Shown piece by piece: positions 11,283 to 21,342 of a stretch of DNA of 64,000 nucleotides (within the stretch, counting starts at the first letter, position 1; each line of letters starts with the position of its first letter). The notes under the pieces were generated by a model. It was given only the letters and a program-made list of their open reading frames with translations. It was not told the DNA's origin and did no database searches. The position numbers and the translations under genes are program-made. Origin of the DNA: Amycolatopsis orientalis DSM 43388 (GTDB taxonomy: Bacteria; Actinomycetota; Actinomycetes; Mycobacteriales; Pseudonocardiaceae); assembly GCF_000411975.1 (NCBI RefSeq), contig NZ_ASXG01000099.1:89063-153062 (forward strand), written 5' to 3'.

Positions 11283-11310
11283 TGTACGGACTACCCCTCT
11301 CCGCCGTACA
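11283..11310. promoter_or_regulatory. Inverted repeat TGTACGG-N14-CCGTACA, candidate PucR operator
   Basis: A perfect 7-bp inverted repeat (11283-11289 and 11304-11310) lies in the 129-base divergent space between mmsA and pucR, 32 bases before the pucR ATG. The spacer is pyrimidine-rich (ACTACCCCTCT...). Position and symmetry suggest a shared operator; the binding protein is not shown. Confidence 0.45.
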
Positions 11311-11341
11311 GTCTGTGCCTGCCGGCCAGCAAGGGGGACCG

Positions 11342-12988
11342 ATGTACCCGACCGTCGCCGAGACGCTCGCGCTGCCGGTGCTGCGCCAGGGCTGTCCGCG
11401 CGTCGTCGCGGGCAGCACCGGGCTCGAACGGCGGGTGCGCTGGGCGCACGCGGCCGAGGTGGCCGACATCGCGCACCTGCTGCGCGGCGGGGAACTCGTG
11501 CTCACCACCGGCGTCGCGCTCCCGGACGACGACGCGACACTGACCCGGTACGTCGCCGATCTCGCCGAGGTGGGCGTCGCGGGCCTGGTGGTCGAGCTGG
11601 TGCGGCACTGGAACGACCGGCTGCCGCAGGCGCTCGTCGCGGCGGCCGAGCAGCGCGGGTTGCCGCTGGTGACGCTGTCGCGCGAGACGCGTTATGTCGC
11701 GGTGACCGACGCAGTGAACGGGATGATCGTGGACGCGCAGCTCGCCGAGCTTCGGGCGGCGGAGCGGGTGCACGAAACGTTCACCTCGCTGACCGTCGCC
11801 GGCGCCGAACCGGCTGCGGTGCTGGCCGAGGTAGCGCGGCTGACCGAGCAGCCGGTCGTGCTGGAAACGCTGGAGCACGAAGTCCTCGCCTACGACACGG
11901 CGGGCACGGATCCGGGCGAGCTGCTGATCGGCTGGCCCGCACGGTCCCGCGTGGTGCAGGTCGGCGAGCGCACCGGCTACCACTCGGCGGCGGGCTGGCT
12001 GGTCACTGTGGTCGGCGCGCGCGGACACGACTGGGGACGGCTGGTGCTGGTGTGCGCCGAACCGCCGCCGCATCGGTACCAGGTGGTCGCCGAACGGGCG
12101 GCGTCCGCGCTCGCAGTGCACCGGCTCGTCACGCGCGACTCCGACACTCTCGAACGCCAAGCACACCGCGCGGTGCTGGCCGAGCTGCTGAATTCGCCCG
12201 CGCCCACCGCGGAAATCCTCGCGCGTTCTTCTGCGCTCGCGGTGCCGCTCACCGGACGACAGCTGGTCGGCCTCGCGGTACGGCCGCGCATCACTGCGAC
12301 AACCCGACCGATGCTGTCCACGCCGCCGCTGTTGCGCGAGTTGGCCGAAGCGACCGCGCTCGCGACGCGCCGGGCGAAGGTGTCCGCGCTGGTTTCGACG
12401 GACGAAACTGCCGTACGCGCGCTTCTCGCGCTTTCGCCGGAAGCCAACGCCGACGCCGTACTTCAGCGCCTCGCTGCCGACATCCACGACGCGCGCGCTT
12501 CCGCTCCCGCCGCCATCGGCGTCGGCACGACCGTCACGGGACCTGCTGAGGCGCAACGCACCTTGGTCGAAGCCGCACATGTCGCTGCCGCAGCCCTCGA
12601 CGAGGACGACGGACAACCGTTGCACCGTCTCAAAGATGTGCGGCTACGCGGCCTGCTGCACCTTCTCGCCGACGACGAGCGCGTACATGCCTTCGCTGCG
12701 CGCGAGTTGGGCCCGCTCCTCGAACGCGACGCGGCTTCCGGCAGCCGGCTCGTCTCGGCACTGCGGCACTACTGCGCACACGGCGGCAACAAGTCCGCCG
12801 CGGCCGTCGCTGCGCATACCTCGCGGACGGCGTACTACCAGCAACTCGCCCGCATCGAACAGGTGCTGGGAGTGCGACTGGAAGATCCGGAGTCGATGTT
12901 GTCGCTGTACGTGGCGTTGCTCGCGCACGACCTCGGCGCCGCCACCCGTCCGAGCGAGGAAAACCCACCCGGACGAGGAGCACAGTGA
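11342..12988 (+). CDS. PucR-family transcriptional regulator
   Basis: A 548-residue regulator. An N-terminal PucR domain (residues 1-120, MYPTVAETLALPVLRQGCPRV...) is followed by a GGDEF-like CdaR domain and a C-terminal PucR-type helix-turn-helix (about 485-530: NKSAAAVAAHTSRTAYYQQL) typical of purine-catabolism and related regulators. ATG 11342 has AAGGGGG 6-12 bases upstream. Its position, divergent from mmsA and near the pyrimidine/hydantoin genes, suggests it controls that pathway in response to a nucleobase or breakdown product. Confidence 0.9.
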   Translation: MYPTVAETLALPVLRQGCPRVVAGSTGLERRVRWAHAAEVADIAHLLRGGELVLTTGVALPDDDATLTRYVADLAEVGVAGLVVELVRHWNDRLPQALVAAAEQRGLPLVTLSRETRYVAVTDAVNGMIVDAQLAELRAAERVHETFTSLTVAGAEPAAVLAEVARLTEQPVVLETLEHEVLAYDTAGTDPGELLIGWPARSRVVQVGERTGYHSAAGWLVTVVGARGHDWGRLVLVCAEPPPHRYQVVAERAASALAVHRLVTRDSDTLERQAHRAVLAELLNSPAPTAEILARSSALAVPLTGRQLVGLAVRPRITATTRPMLSTPPLLRELAEATALATRRAKVSALVSTDETAVRALLALSPEANADAVLQRLAADIHDARASAPAAIGVGTTVTGPAEAQRTLVEAAHVAAAALDEDDGQPLHRLKDVRLRGLLHLLADDERVHAFAARELGPLLERDAASGSRLVSALRHYCAHGGNKSAAAVAAHTSRTAYYQQLARIEQVLGVRLEDPESMLSLYVALLAHDLGAATRPSEENPPGRGAQ

Positions 12989-13016
12989 TCGGGTTCGCCG
13001 TGCCGATATCCCTCGT

Positions 13017-13388
13017 ATGGTGTTCTCTTCCTTCGCTCCGGTCGCGGCTGCCTTGATCGGATTCGGCGGCGTCGCCGCTCCGCACGTCCCGGAGTCCATG
13101 CTGCAGCTGACGATGCACGAGACTTCCGGGCGCGTCACAAGCGCGTCCCTCACCTGCGATCCCACCGGCGGCACGCACCGCCACCGCGACGCCGCCTGCG
13201 CCACGCTCGCCGCGGTCGACGGCGATTTCTCCCGCATCGCCCCGCGCCGGCAGAAGTGCACGATGATCTACTCGCCGGTGGACGTCACGGCGGTGGGCAG
13301 CTGGCGCGGCACCCCGGTGACGTACCGGGCGACGTACCCGAACAAGTGCGCGGCGGACAGTCAGTCGAACGGAGTGTTCGCGCTTTAG
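13017..13388 (+). CDS. Secreted subtilisin inhibitor (SSI family, I16)
   Basis: A 123-residue protein with a short hydrophobic leader (about residues 5-21) and a mature SSI domain. All four conserved cysteines are present (Cys47-Cys61, Cys81-Cys111 by spacing). The reactive loop KCTMIYSPV aligns with the SSI loop CPMVYDPV, giving predicted P1 Met83 and P1' Ile84. SSI proteins are exported inhibitors of serine proteases, common in Streptomyces and relatives. The gene starts 28 bases after pucR and is not related in function to its neighbours. ATG 13017 has no clear ribosome-binding site. Confidence 0.88.
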   Translation: MVFSSFAPVAAALIGFGGVAAPHVPESMLQLTMHETSGRVTSASLTCDPTGGTHRHRDAACATLAAVDGDFSRIAPRRQKCTMIYSPVDVTAVGSWRGTPVTYRATYPNKCAADSQSNGVFAL

Positions 13389-13643
13389 CGGCGAACCATT
13401 CGACGGGCATGGTCGCGCGATCCGTTCTTCGCCGAGACCGCGGGCGGCCCTGGAGGAGTCGTTCCTCCGCCGTGACTGCCTGACCTCAGGTGCCTGCCGG
13501 TTCCGCGTCGGCGCGAACGTGGGCCCCGCCGAGGAAACCCGTCCGGTACGGCCAACTGACCCGGTGCGACCTGGTTCCGTCGCTGCGCCGTGCCGAGCCC
13601 TTCCGGAGGGCGAAACGGCTCGCCGTGCCACGGGACTGAACCG

Positions 13644-15125
13644 TCACGCACACGGCTTCGCCTTGACGATCTCCCGAGCCCGGGAACGGCTCGCGTTCCA
13701 GGCGGGCCAAGGATCGTCGGCCAGCGAACCGGCGAGCGGGCGCAAGAGGCACGGCGCGTCGGGCCGGCGTTCCGCCACGACCGGGGCCACGTCGGCGGAA
13801 AACCGGCTCAGGTAACGGAGGTCGAGCGGCTTGCCCTGCGCCGCCCGGTCCAGGTTGGCGGTCGCGATGGCCGCCTCCGGGTTCGCCGCGGCCAGCCCCA
13901 GCAGCGCCAGGGCGGCGGTCGCGATCGCGGCGCGGGGCAGCCAGCTCGCGCGGAGCGTGCCCAGCGTCGCGCCGAGCAGGACGAACACCACGCCCAGCCA
14001 GATCTCGCACACCTCCACCAGCAGGCGCAGCACGGTGAATCCGTAGGCCTGCTGGTAAGTCCACATGCGACTCAGCGCGGACAGCACCACGACCAGGCTC
14101 AGCACGGTCAACACGCCGAGCAGCACTCGCAACACCGTCCGGTCGGCGCGGGTGGCGTTCGGCGCCCAGCGCAATGCCGCGGCGAGAATGCCGAGGGTCA
14201 GCACTGTGCAGACGCAGAGTTGCCAGAAACCGCCGCGCGCATAATTGGCCGAAGTGAGGCCGCCGGTGCGGAGGACGTAGTCCGTGCCGCCGAAAAGAGC
14301 ACTCGCTTGCACCCCGACGTAGGCGGTGAACAGCACCGCCAAGGTGCCCAGCAAGGAAGTCCACGACAGCCGGTCGCCGACCGTGGTCTTCCGGTTTTCC
14401 CAAACCGGCAGGGGATCCGCGGAGATCAGGAAGACCGCGGCCATCGCCGCGAAGCCGACCACGAACGCCAGCGTGGCCTGGACGACCGAGACTGGACGCA
14501 CCTCCGGGCCGAGATCGCGGACGAACTGCGCGAAGCGCGGATCCGCGCTGCTCAGCAACGGCAAGAACACCACCAGGACCAGCCCGGACAGCAGTACCGC
14601 CCCGAGCACCCGCCCCTGGCGCCGCCCGGGGCGCGGACTCCGGCGCAGCAGCCACGGCACCGCGCGGAACGTTTCGAGCGGCACGGCGAGAGCGTCGTAG
14701 GTCGTGCCGTGCACGGTTCGCTTTCCCACGACAGCGAGCGAGGCCGCGACTGCCGCCGCGACCGCACACAAGGCGAACAGCCATTCAGCCGCCCGCACGG
14801 CTCCGACCGCGAGCAGCGCGATCGCCAGCAAAGCCCACGCTGCCTGCCGCCAACGCCCTTTTCCTTGTCCTCCACCGGACAGCCGCGCGCACGCCAAGAG
14901 GACCGCGACCGCGATCACCAGCGCGAGCACCCAGCCGATCCCGGGCCGATCCACCGGCACGACGACCGCCCCGGCCAGCGCGACCGCCAGCGCGGCCGGC
15001 TTCGCGCCGCGAGGAACCGCGGATCCGGCCCGCTCGAACAACGGCCGCGGCCCCGGCTCCCGGACGACCTGCACCAGCCAAGGCGGAACCGCGTGCGCGG
15101 GACGCTTCTGGACCTGCTCGGACAT
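13644..15125 (-). CDS. DUF4173 multi-pass membrane protein
   Basis: A 493-residue integral membrane protein with about 11-12 hydrophobic helices and a short cytoplasmic C-terminal part (VVAERRPDAPCLLRPLAG...). The repeated membrane pattern and the motifs FLPLLSSADPRFAQFV and YQQAYGFTVLRL match the DUF4173 family, whose function is unknown. ATG 15125 has AGAGGAGT just upstream. The two-component system genes lie upstream on the same strand behind a 448-base gap; a shared role is possible but not shown. Confidence 0.82.
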   Translation of the reverse strand: MSEQVQKRPAHAVPPWLVQVVREPGPRPLFERAGSAVPRGAKPAALAVALAGAVVVPVDRPGIGWVLALVIAVAVLLACARLSGGGQGKGRWRQAAWALLAIALLAVGAVRAAEWLFALCAVAAAVAASLAVVGKRTVHGTTYDALAVPLETFRAVPWLLRRSPRPGRRQGRVLGAVLLSGLVLVVFLPLLSSADPRFAQFVRDLGPEVRPVSVVQATLAFVVGFAAMAAVFLISADPLPVWENRKTTVGDRLSWTSLLGTLAVLFTAYVGVQASALFGGTDYVLRTGGLTSANYARGGFWQLCVCTVLTLGILAAALRWAPNATRADRTVLRVLLGVLTVLSLVVVLSALSRMWTYQQAYGFTVLRLLVEVCEIWLGVVFVLLGATLGTLRASWLPRAAIATAALALLGLAAANPEAAIATANLDRAAQGKPLDLRYLSRFSADVAPVVAERRPDAPCLLRPLAGSLADDPWPAWNASRSRAREIVKAKPCA

Positions 15126-15573
15126 GGCACTCCTCTTCGCGATAGCAAATCTCTGGTCTGGGGCTGATCCGGGGAAGAACTGGACGACGCGATGCGGATT
15201 TCTCCGCGGTGGCGCGGACCCGGCGAGCGCGGGATTCTCGCCGCCGTGGTGCCGAGCAGCGGCGCCAGGATCAGGAATCCCGCCCTCGAACAGACACCAT
15301 CCGGATTCGCCGCCCGAGGCCCGGACCAACGACCGCACGGCCCGAAGCCCGCCGTCGAACAGGCAGCGTCAGCCTGTTCCGTCAAATCCGCGGCCCAGCC
15401 GGGCAATCGCCTGCCTGTCAAGCGGGAACATCGACCGGCTCCGGCAACAGCTCAAGCCGCGGCCGCGCCCGAAAGCCAAGCAGGCAACACCACCCGCCTC
15501 CGGCGACCCCACCGCCGCGCAGGCACCACCACCCCAACCCGCCACCCCCACCAAGCCGAACCACGACCCGCCC
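15126..15573. other. 448-base gap with a 27-bp duplication of the kinase gene's 3' end
   Basis: No gene is supported in this gap between the DUF4173 gene and the histidine kinase. It contains a 27-base stretch (15348-15374) that matches, at 23 of 27 positions, 15567-15593, which spans the kinase stop codon and its last codons. The rest is C/A-rich (ACCACCCC runs at 15480-15560) with no clear promoter. The DUF4173 promoter should lie near its right-hand... i.e. between about 15130 and 15250, but no good -35/-10 pair was seen. Confidence 0.5.
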
Positions 15574-16647
15574 TCAAGCAGGCAGCGTCACCCGGATCCG
15601 GCACCCCGGCCCGCCGCCCCCGGTCGGCCGGTCTCCGCCGCCGGGCAGTGCCCCGGCCGGTTCCGGGTCGACCACCGCGACGGTTCCGCCGTGCAGTTCC
15701 ACCACCCACCGCACGATCGCCAGGCCGAGTCCGGTCCCGCCGCCGCCGGCGCGTTCTCCCCGGGTGAACCGCTCGAACACCCGGTCGCGGTCGGGTACCG
15801 GGATGCCCGGGCCCTGGTCGTGCACCTCGATCCGCGCTTCCCCGCCCTCGACGCGCGCCCGCACCGCCACCTCTCCCCCGGCCGGGCCGTGCCGGGCGGC
15901 GTTCTCCAGCAGGTTCAGCACCACCTGGTAGAGCCGTTCCCGGTCGGCGGGCACGGTCGCGCCGGACGGGGTCACCGAGACCGCGAACCGGACTCCCCGC
16001 CCGGCCGCCGCGGCCATGGCTTCCGCCTCCGCGGCGACCTCGGCCAGCAGGTCCTCGAGGTCGACCGGCGAGCGGTCCAGCGGCAGCGTTCCGGCGTCGA
16101 TCTGCGACAGATCCAGCAGTTCGGCGACCAGCCGGCCCAGGCGTTCGGTCTGGTGCAACGCCGTGCGGAGCGTCGCGGGGTCCGGCGATGCGACGCCGTC
16201 CACCAGGTTCTCCAGCACGGCGTTCAACGCGGTGATCGGCGTGCGCAGTTCGTGCGAGACGTTCGCGATCAGTTCCCGCCGCTGCCGGTCCGCGGTGGAG
16301 AGGTCGGCGGCCATCTGGTTGAACGCCGCGGCCAGCGAGCCGACCTCGTCCCGGGCGGTGGCGCGGATCCGGCGCGTGTAGTCGCCTTTCGCCATCGCCC
16401 GGGCGGCCGCCGTCATCTCGCGCAGCGGCCGGGTCATGCCGTGTGCCAGGAGCTGCGACGTCAGCAGCGCGATCACCACCGCGGTCACCGTCGTGCGCGG
16501 CGGCAGCCAGCCGATCTGGTAGCGGAAGAACGCGAACGCGATCCCGCCGGACGCGACCATCAGGATCGCCAGTTTCAGCTTGATCGACCGGATCCCGTCC
16601 AGCGGCCGCGGCAGCACCTCGACGGCCTTCGCGAAAAACGGCTTCAC
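15574..16647 (-). CDS. Sensor histidine kinase
   Basis: A 357-residue membrane kinase. Two hydrophobic segments lie at about residues 23-42 and 52-70, followed by a HAMP domain (TRPLREMTAAARAMAKGDY), HisKA with phospho-acceptor His132 in SHELRTP, and an HATPase domain with the N box (LNLLENAARHG), G1 (DQGPGIP) and G2 (GTGLGLAI). The extracytoplasmic loop is only about 10 residues, so it probably senses in the membrane. The GTG start overlaps the regulator stop (GTGA). The signal is unknown. Confidence 0.93.
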   Translation of the reverse strand: MKPFFAKAVEVLPRPLDGIRSIKLKLAILMVASGGIAFAFFRYQIGWLPPRTTVTAVVIALLTSQLLAHGMTRPLREMTAAARAMAKGDYTRRIRATARDEVGSLAAAFNQMAADLSTADRQRRELIANVSHELRTPITALNAVLENLVDGVASPDPATLRTALHQTERLGRLVAELLDLSQIDAGTLPLDRSPVDLEDLLAEVAAEAEAMAAAAGRGVRFAVSVTPSGATVPADRERLYQVVLNLLENAARHGPAGGEVAVRARVEGGEARIEVHDQGPGIPVPDRDRVFERFTRGERAGGGGTGLGLAIVRWVVELHGGTVAVVDPEPAGALPGGGDRPTGGGGPGCRIRVTLPA

Positions 16648-17336
16648 GCGGGCACCTCCAACGCGTACCCGACGCCGTGCACCGTCCGGATCAAATCGGC
16701 GCCCAGCTTCCGCCGCAACGCCTTGATGTGGCTGTCCACCGCGCGGGTGCCCGCCCCGGTCGCCTGCACGTCCCAGTCCCACACCTCGCTCAGCAGCCGT
16801 TCCCGCGGCTGCACCGCGCGCGGCCGGCGCGCGAAATGCACCAGCAGGTCGAATTCGATCGGCGTCAGCTGCGCGGGTTCGCCCCCTCGGCGCACCCGCC
16901 GTTCCGCGATGTCGATCTCCAGATCCCCCAGCACGATCCGCTCCTCCGCCGCGGCCGACGAACGCTCCACCCGCCGCAGCAGCGCCTGGATCCGCGCCGA
17001 AAGCACGCGCATCGAGAACGGTTTCGTCAGATAGTCGTCCGCGCCGACGCCGAGGCCGACCAGCAGATCGGTCTCGTCGGCGCGGGCGGTGAGCATCAGC
17101 ACCGGCACCGGCCTCCGCGCCTGGATCCGGCGGCACACCTCGAGGCCGTCGAACCCGGGCAGCATCACGTCGAGAACCACCAGGTCCGGACTGGTCGCCG
17201 CCTCCGCCTCGACCGCGCTGGGGCCGTCGTGCGCGACCGTCACGGAGAACCCTTCCGCGCTCAGCCGGGCGTCGATCGACGCGGCGATGGTGAGGTCGTC
17301 CTCGACGACCAGCACCCGTCTTCCCCCGTTGTCCAT
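16644..17336 (-). CDS. OmpR/PhoB-family response regulator
   Basis: A 230-residue regulator. The receiver domain has the acidic pair VVEDD, phospho-acceptor Asp56 (VVLDVMLPG) and the conserved TKPF lysine. The C-terminal winged helix (LTPIEFDLLVHFARRP ... DSHIKALRRKLG ... TVHGVGYAL) is of OmpR/PhoB type. It is cotranscribed with the kinase through a 4-base overlap. Tandem direct repeats about 40-60 bases upstream of its start may be its own binding site. Confidence 0.94.
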   Translation of the reverse strand: MDNGGRRVLVVEDDLTIAASIDARLSAEGFSVTVAHDGPSAVEAEAATSPDLVVLDVMLPGFDGLEVCRRIQARRPVPVLMLTARADETDLLVGLGVGADDYLTKPFSMRVLSARIQALLRRVERSSAAAEERIVLGDLEIDIAERRVRRGGEPAQLTPIEFDLLVHFARRPRAVQPRERLLSEVWDWDVQATGAGTRAVDSHIKALRRKLGADLIRTVHGVGYALEVPA

Positions 17337-17373
17337 GCCGCCGACTCTAAGCAATCGCCGTGGAGGCCATCCG

Positions 17374-17400
17374 GGTGAGATGTGGAGATCCGGTGGAGAT
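17374..17400. promoter_or_regulatory. Direct repeats GTGGAGAT (11-bp period), candidate response-regulator box
   Basis: Two exact GTGGAGAT copies at 17382-17389 and 17393-17400 are spaced 11 bases start to start, one helical turn, as for OmpR/PhoB-type tandem sites. A related GGTGAGAT lies at 17374-17381. They are 38-64 bases upstream of the leftward response-regulator start, a position suited to autoregulation. Confidence 0.4.
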
Positions 17401-17556
17401 GTTTCCGCCGTTTTGCCCCGCGATGACGACCGGGTTGTGACGCAGGTCATGCACCTCGGCGCGGTCCGGCGCAATCGACAGACTGCGCCAAGGGCGTCGC
17501 AACAGTGAACAGACTGTCTCTGCCCCCGGCCCCCGCCCGGCGCGCAGGATTCCGCA

Positions 17557-19062
17557 ATGGAGCCGACGACACGTGAGCACAGCCGGGTGGACCTCGGCGA
17601 CGTGCGGGCGCTGCGAGGCAGCCGGTTCTTCAACGACGAACTGGCCCCGGTCCCGGTCGAGAAGCGGACCTGGACGACTTACAACTATTTCGCGCTGTGG
17701 ATGGGCATGGCGCACAACATCCCTTCGTACGCACTGGCCGCGTCGCTGATCGCGCTCGGCATGAACTGGCTGCAAGCCCTGATCACGATCACCATCGGCA
17801 ACCTGATCGTGCTCGCGCCGATGCTGCTCAACAGCCACGCCGGCACCAAGTACGGCATCCCGTTCCCGGTGTTCGCCCGCGCGTTCTACGGCCTGCGCGG
17901 CGCGAACCTCGCCGCCCTGCTGCGCGCGTTCATCGCGTGCGGCTGGTTCGGCATCCAGACCTGGGTGGGCGGCGAGGCGATCTACGTGATCGTCGGGCGG
18001 CTCGCCGGGTCCGGCTGGCGCGATTCGGCGGTGATCGCCGGCCAGCACTGGACGCTGTGGCTGTCGTTCGCGGTGTTCTGGCTGGTCCAGATGCTGATCA
18101 TCTGGCGCGGCATGGAGGCCGTCCGCAAGTTCGAGAACTGGACCGCGCCGCTGGTGTCGGTCGGGTTCCTGATCCTGCTCGGCTACGTGCTGGTGAAGGC
18201 CGGCGGGCTCGGGCCGATCCTGCACGACAGCGGGAAGCTCGGCTGGGGGCCGGGGTTCTGGAAGGTGTTCGCGCCGTCGCTGATGGCGATGATCGCGTTC
18301 TGGTCGACGCTGTCGCTCAACATGCCGGACTTCACCCGCTTCGGCGGCAGCCAGCGCAAGCAGATGCGCGGCCAGATCCTCGGGCTGCCGACGACGATGA
18401 CGTTCATCGCGATCGTCGCCATCCTCACCACGTCCGGCGGGCACGTGCTCTACGGGCAGGACATCTGGGACCCGGCGCAGCTGGCGGACAAGTTCTCCAG
18501 CCCGATCGTGGTCGTCGTCGCGCTGATCGCGCTGGTTCTCGCGACGATCTCGGCCAACCTGGCGGCGAACGTCGTCAGCCCGTCCTACGACTTCTCCAAC
18601 GCCTTCCCGAAGCGGATCACCTTCGCGCTCGGCGGCCTGATCACCGGCGTGATCGGCATCCTGATCCAGCCGTGGCGGCTCTACTCCGACCCGGACATCT
18701 ACATTTTCGCCTGGCTCGGCTTCTACGGCGGCCTGCTCGGCGCGGTCGCCGGAGTGCTGGTCGCCGGGTACTGGGCGGTCAAGCGGACCCGGCTGAAGCT
18801 GGCCGACCTGTACCTGCCGAGCGGCGAGTACTGGTTCACCGCGGGCTGGCATTGGCGCGCGCTCGTCGCGACCCTGGTCGGCGCGGTGCTCGCGGTCGGC
18901 GGCGCCTACGGCGGTCCGTTCCCGGCGGACGGGCTGATTCCCGTCCTGAAGCCGTTGTACGACTACAACTGGGCAATGGGCTTTGTCGGCGCGTTCGTCG
19001 CCTACGTCCTGCTCAACCTTCCTGTGAACGCGAACCGGAACGAGGAGGAAACCAGTGTCTGA
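17557..19062 (+). CDS. NCS1-family nucleobase/hydantoin:cation symporter
   Basis: A 501-residue transporter with 12 membrane segments. NCS1 hallmarks are the N-terminal stretch TWTTYNYFALWMGMAHNIPSY, then the GTKYGIPFPVFARAFYG region, and LNMPDFTRFGGSQRKQ in the middle. NCS1 members import uracil, cytosine, allantoin or hydantoins with Na+ or H+. The next genes encode a beta-ureidopropionase and a dihydropyrimidinase/hydantoinase, so uracil, dihydrouracil, thymine or a hydantoin is the likely substrate. The stop lies 8 bases inside the next gene. Confidence 0.93.
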   Translation: MEPTTREHSRVDLGDVRALRGSRFFNDELAPVPVEKRTWTTYNYFALWMGMAHNIPSYALAASLIALGMNWLQALITITIGNLIVLAPMLLNSHAGTKYGIPFPVFARAFYGLRGANLAALLRAFIACGWFGIQTWVGGEAIYVIVGRLAGSGWRDSAVIAGQHWTLWLSFAVFWLVQMLIIWRGMEAVRKFENWTAPLVSVGFLILLGYVLVKAGGLGPILHDSGKLGWGPGFWKVFAPSLMAMIAFWSTLSLNMPDFTRFGGSQRKQMRGQILGLPTTMTFIAIVAILTTSGGHVLYGQDIWDPAQLADKFSSPIVVVVALIALVLATISANLAANVVSPSYDFSNAFPKRITFALGGLITGVIGILIQPWRLYSDPDIYIFAWLGFYGGLLGAVAGVLVAGYWAVKRTRLKLADLYLPSGEYWFTAGWHWRALVATLVGAVLAVGGAYGGPFPADGLIPVLKPLYDYNWAMGFVGAFVAYVLLNLPVNANRNEEETSV

Positions 19063-19896
19063 CACGGTCCGAGCCGGCTTGATCCAGCAGCGGTGGACGG
19101 GCGACAAGGAGTCGATGATCGCCAACGCGGTCGACGCCATCGGCAAGGCGGCTTCGCAGGGCGCGCAGGTGGTGTGCCTGCAGGAACTGTTCTACGGCCC
19201 CTATTTCTGCCAGGTGCAGGACGCGGATTTCTACTCCTACACCGAGGCGATCCCGGACGGCCCCACCACAAAACTCATGCAGGAGGTCGCCGAGCGGCAC
19301 GGCGTGGTGCTCGTGGTGCCGATGTACGAACAGGAACAGCCGGGCGTCTACTACAACACCGCGGCAGTCATCGACGCCGACGGGAAATACCTCGGCATGC
19401 ACCGCAAGAACCACATTCCGCAGGTCAAAGGATTCTGGGAAAAGTTCTATTTCAAGCCGGGCAACCTCGGTTATCCGGTCTTCGACACCGCGGTCGGCCG
19501 GATCGGTGTGTACATCTGCTACGAACGGCACTTCCCGGAAGGCTGGCGCGCGCTCGGGCTCGCCGGGGCGCAGATCGTGTTCAACCCGTCGGCGACGAGC
19601 CGCGGCCTGTCGGAATACCTGTGGCGGCTGGAGCAGCCCGCCGCGGCAGTGGCGAACGAGTACTACGTGGGCACCATCAACCGCGTTGGCGTGGAACCGT
19701 TAGGCGACAACGACTTCTACGGTCAGTCGTACTTTGTGGACCCGCGCGGCCAGCTCGTCGGCGAGGCGGCTTCGGACACCGACGAGGAGATCGTGGTCCG
19801 CGATCTCGACATGGGCAAGCTCGCCGAAGTCCGGAACCTGTGGCAGTTCTACCGGGACCGTCGCCCGGACAGCTACGGTCCGCTCGCGGAGGCCTG

Positions 19897-19897
<1 letters not shown>
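19055..19897 (+). CDS. N-carbamoyl-beta-alanine amidohydrolase (beta-ureidopropionase), nitrilase superfamily
   Basis: A 280-residue carbon-nitrogen hydrolase with the Glu-Lys-Cys triad visible: Glu44 (CLQELFYGPYF), Lys118 (HRKNHIPQ), Cys155 (ICYERHFPEGWR). The N-carbamoyl-type sequence around the lysine (KNHIPQVKGFWEKFYF) matches beta-ureidopropionases and N-carbamoyl-D-amino-acid hydrolases. It releases NH3 and CO2 from carbamoyl-beta-alanine. It overlaps the permease gene by 8 bases and the dihydropyrimidinase gene by one base, so the three are one translational unit. Exact substrate (beta-alanine or D-amino-acid series) cannot be decided from sequence alone. Confidence 0.9.
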
Positions 19898-21279
<1,382 letters not shown>

Positions 21280-21342
21280 GCCGGAAAGAACAGAGCGCGG
21301 CGAAGCCGCTCCGTTGAGGGCGGCGGAGGGGAAGAAGGTCGG

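Noticed and set aside
13389..13643. Small gene or terminator between the SSI and DUF4173 genes
   Set aside because: Only weak 5-bp hairpins and no coding signal.
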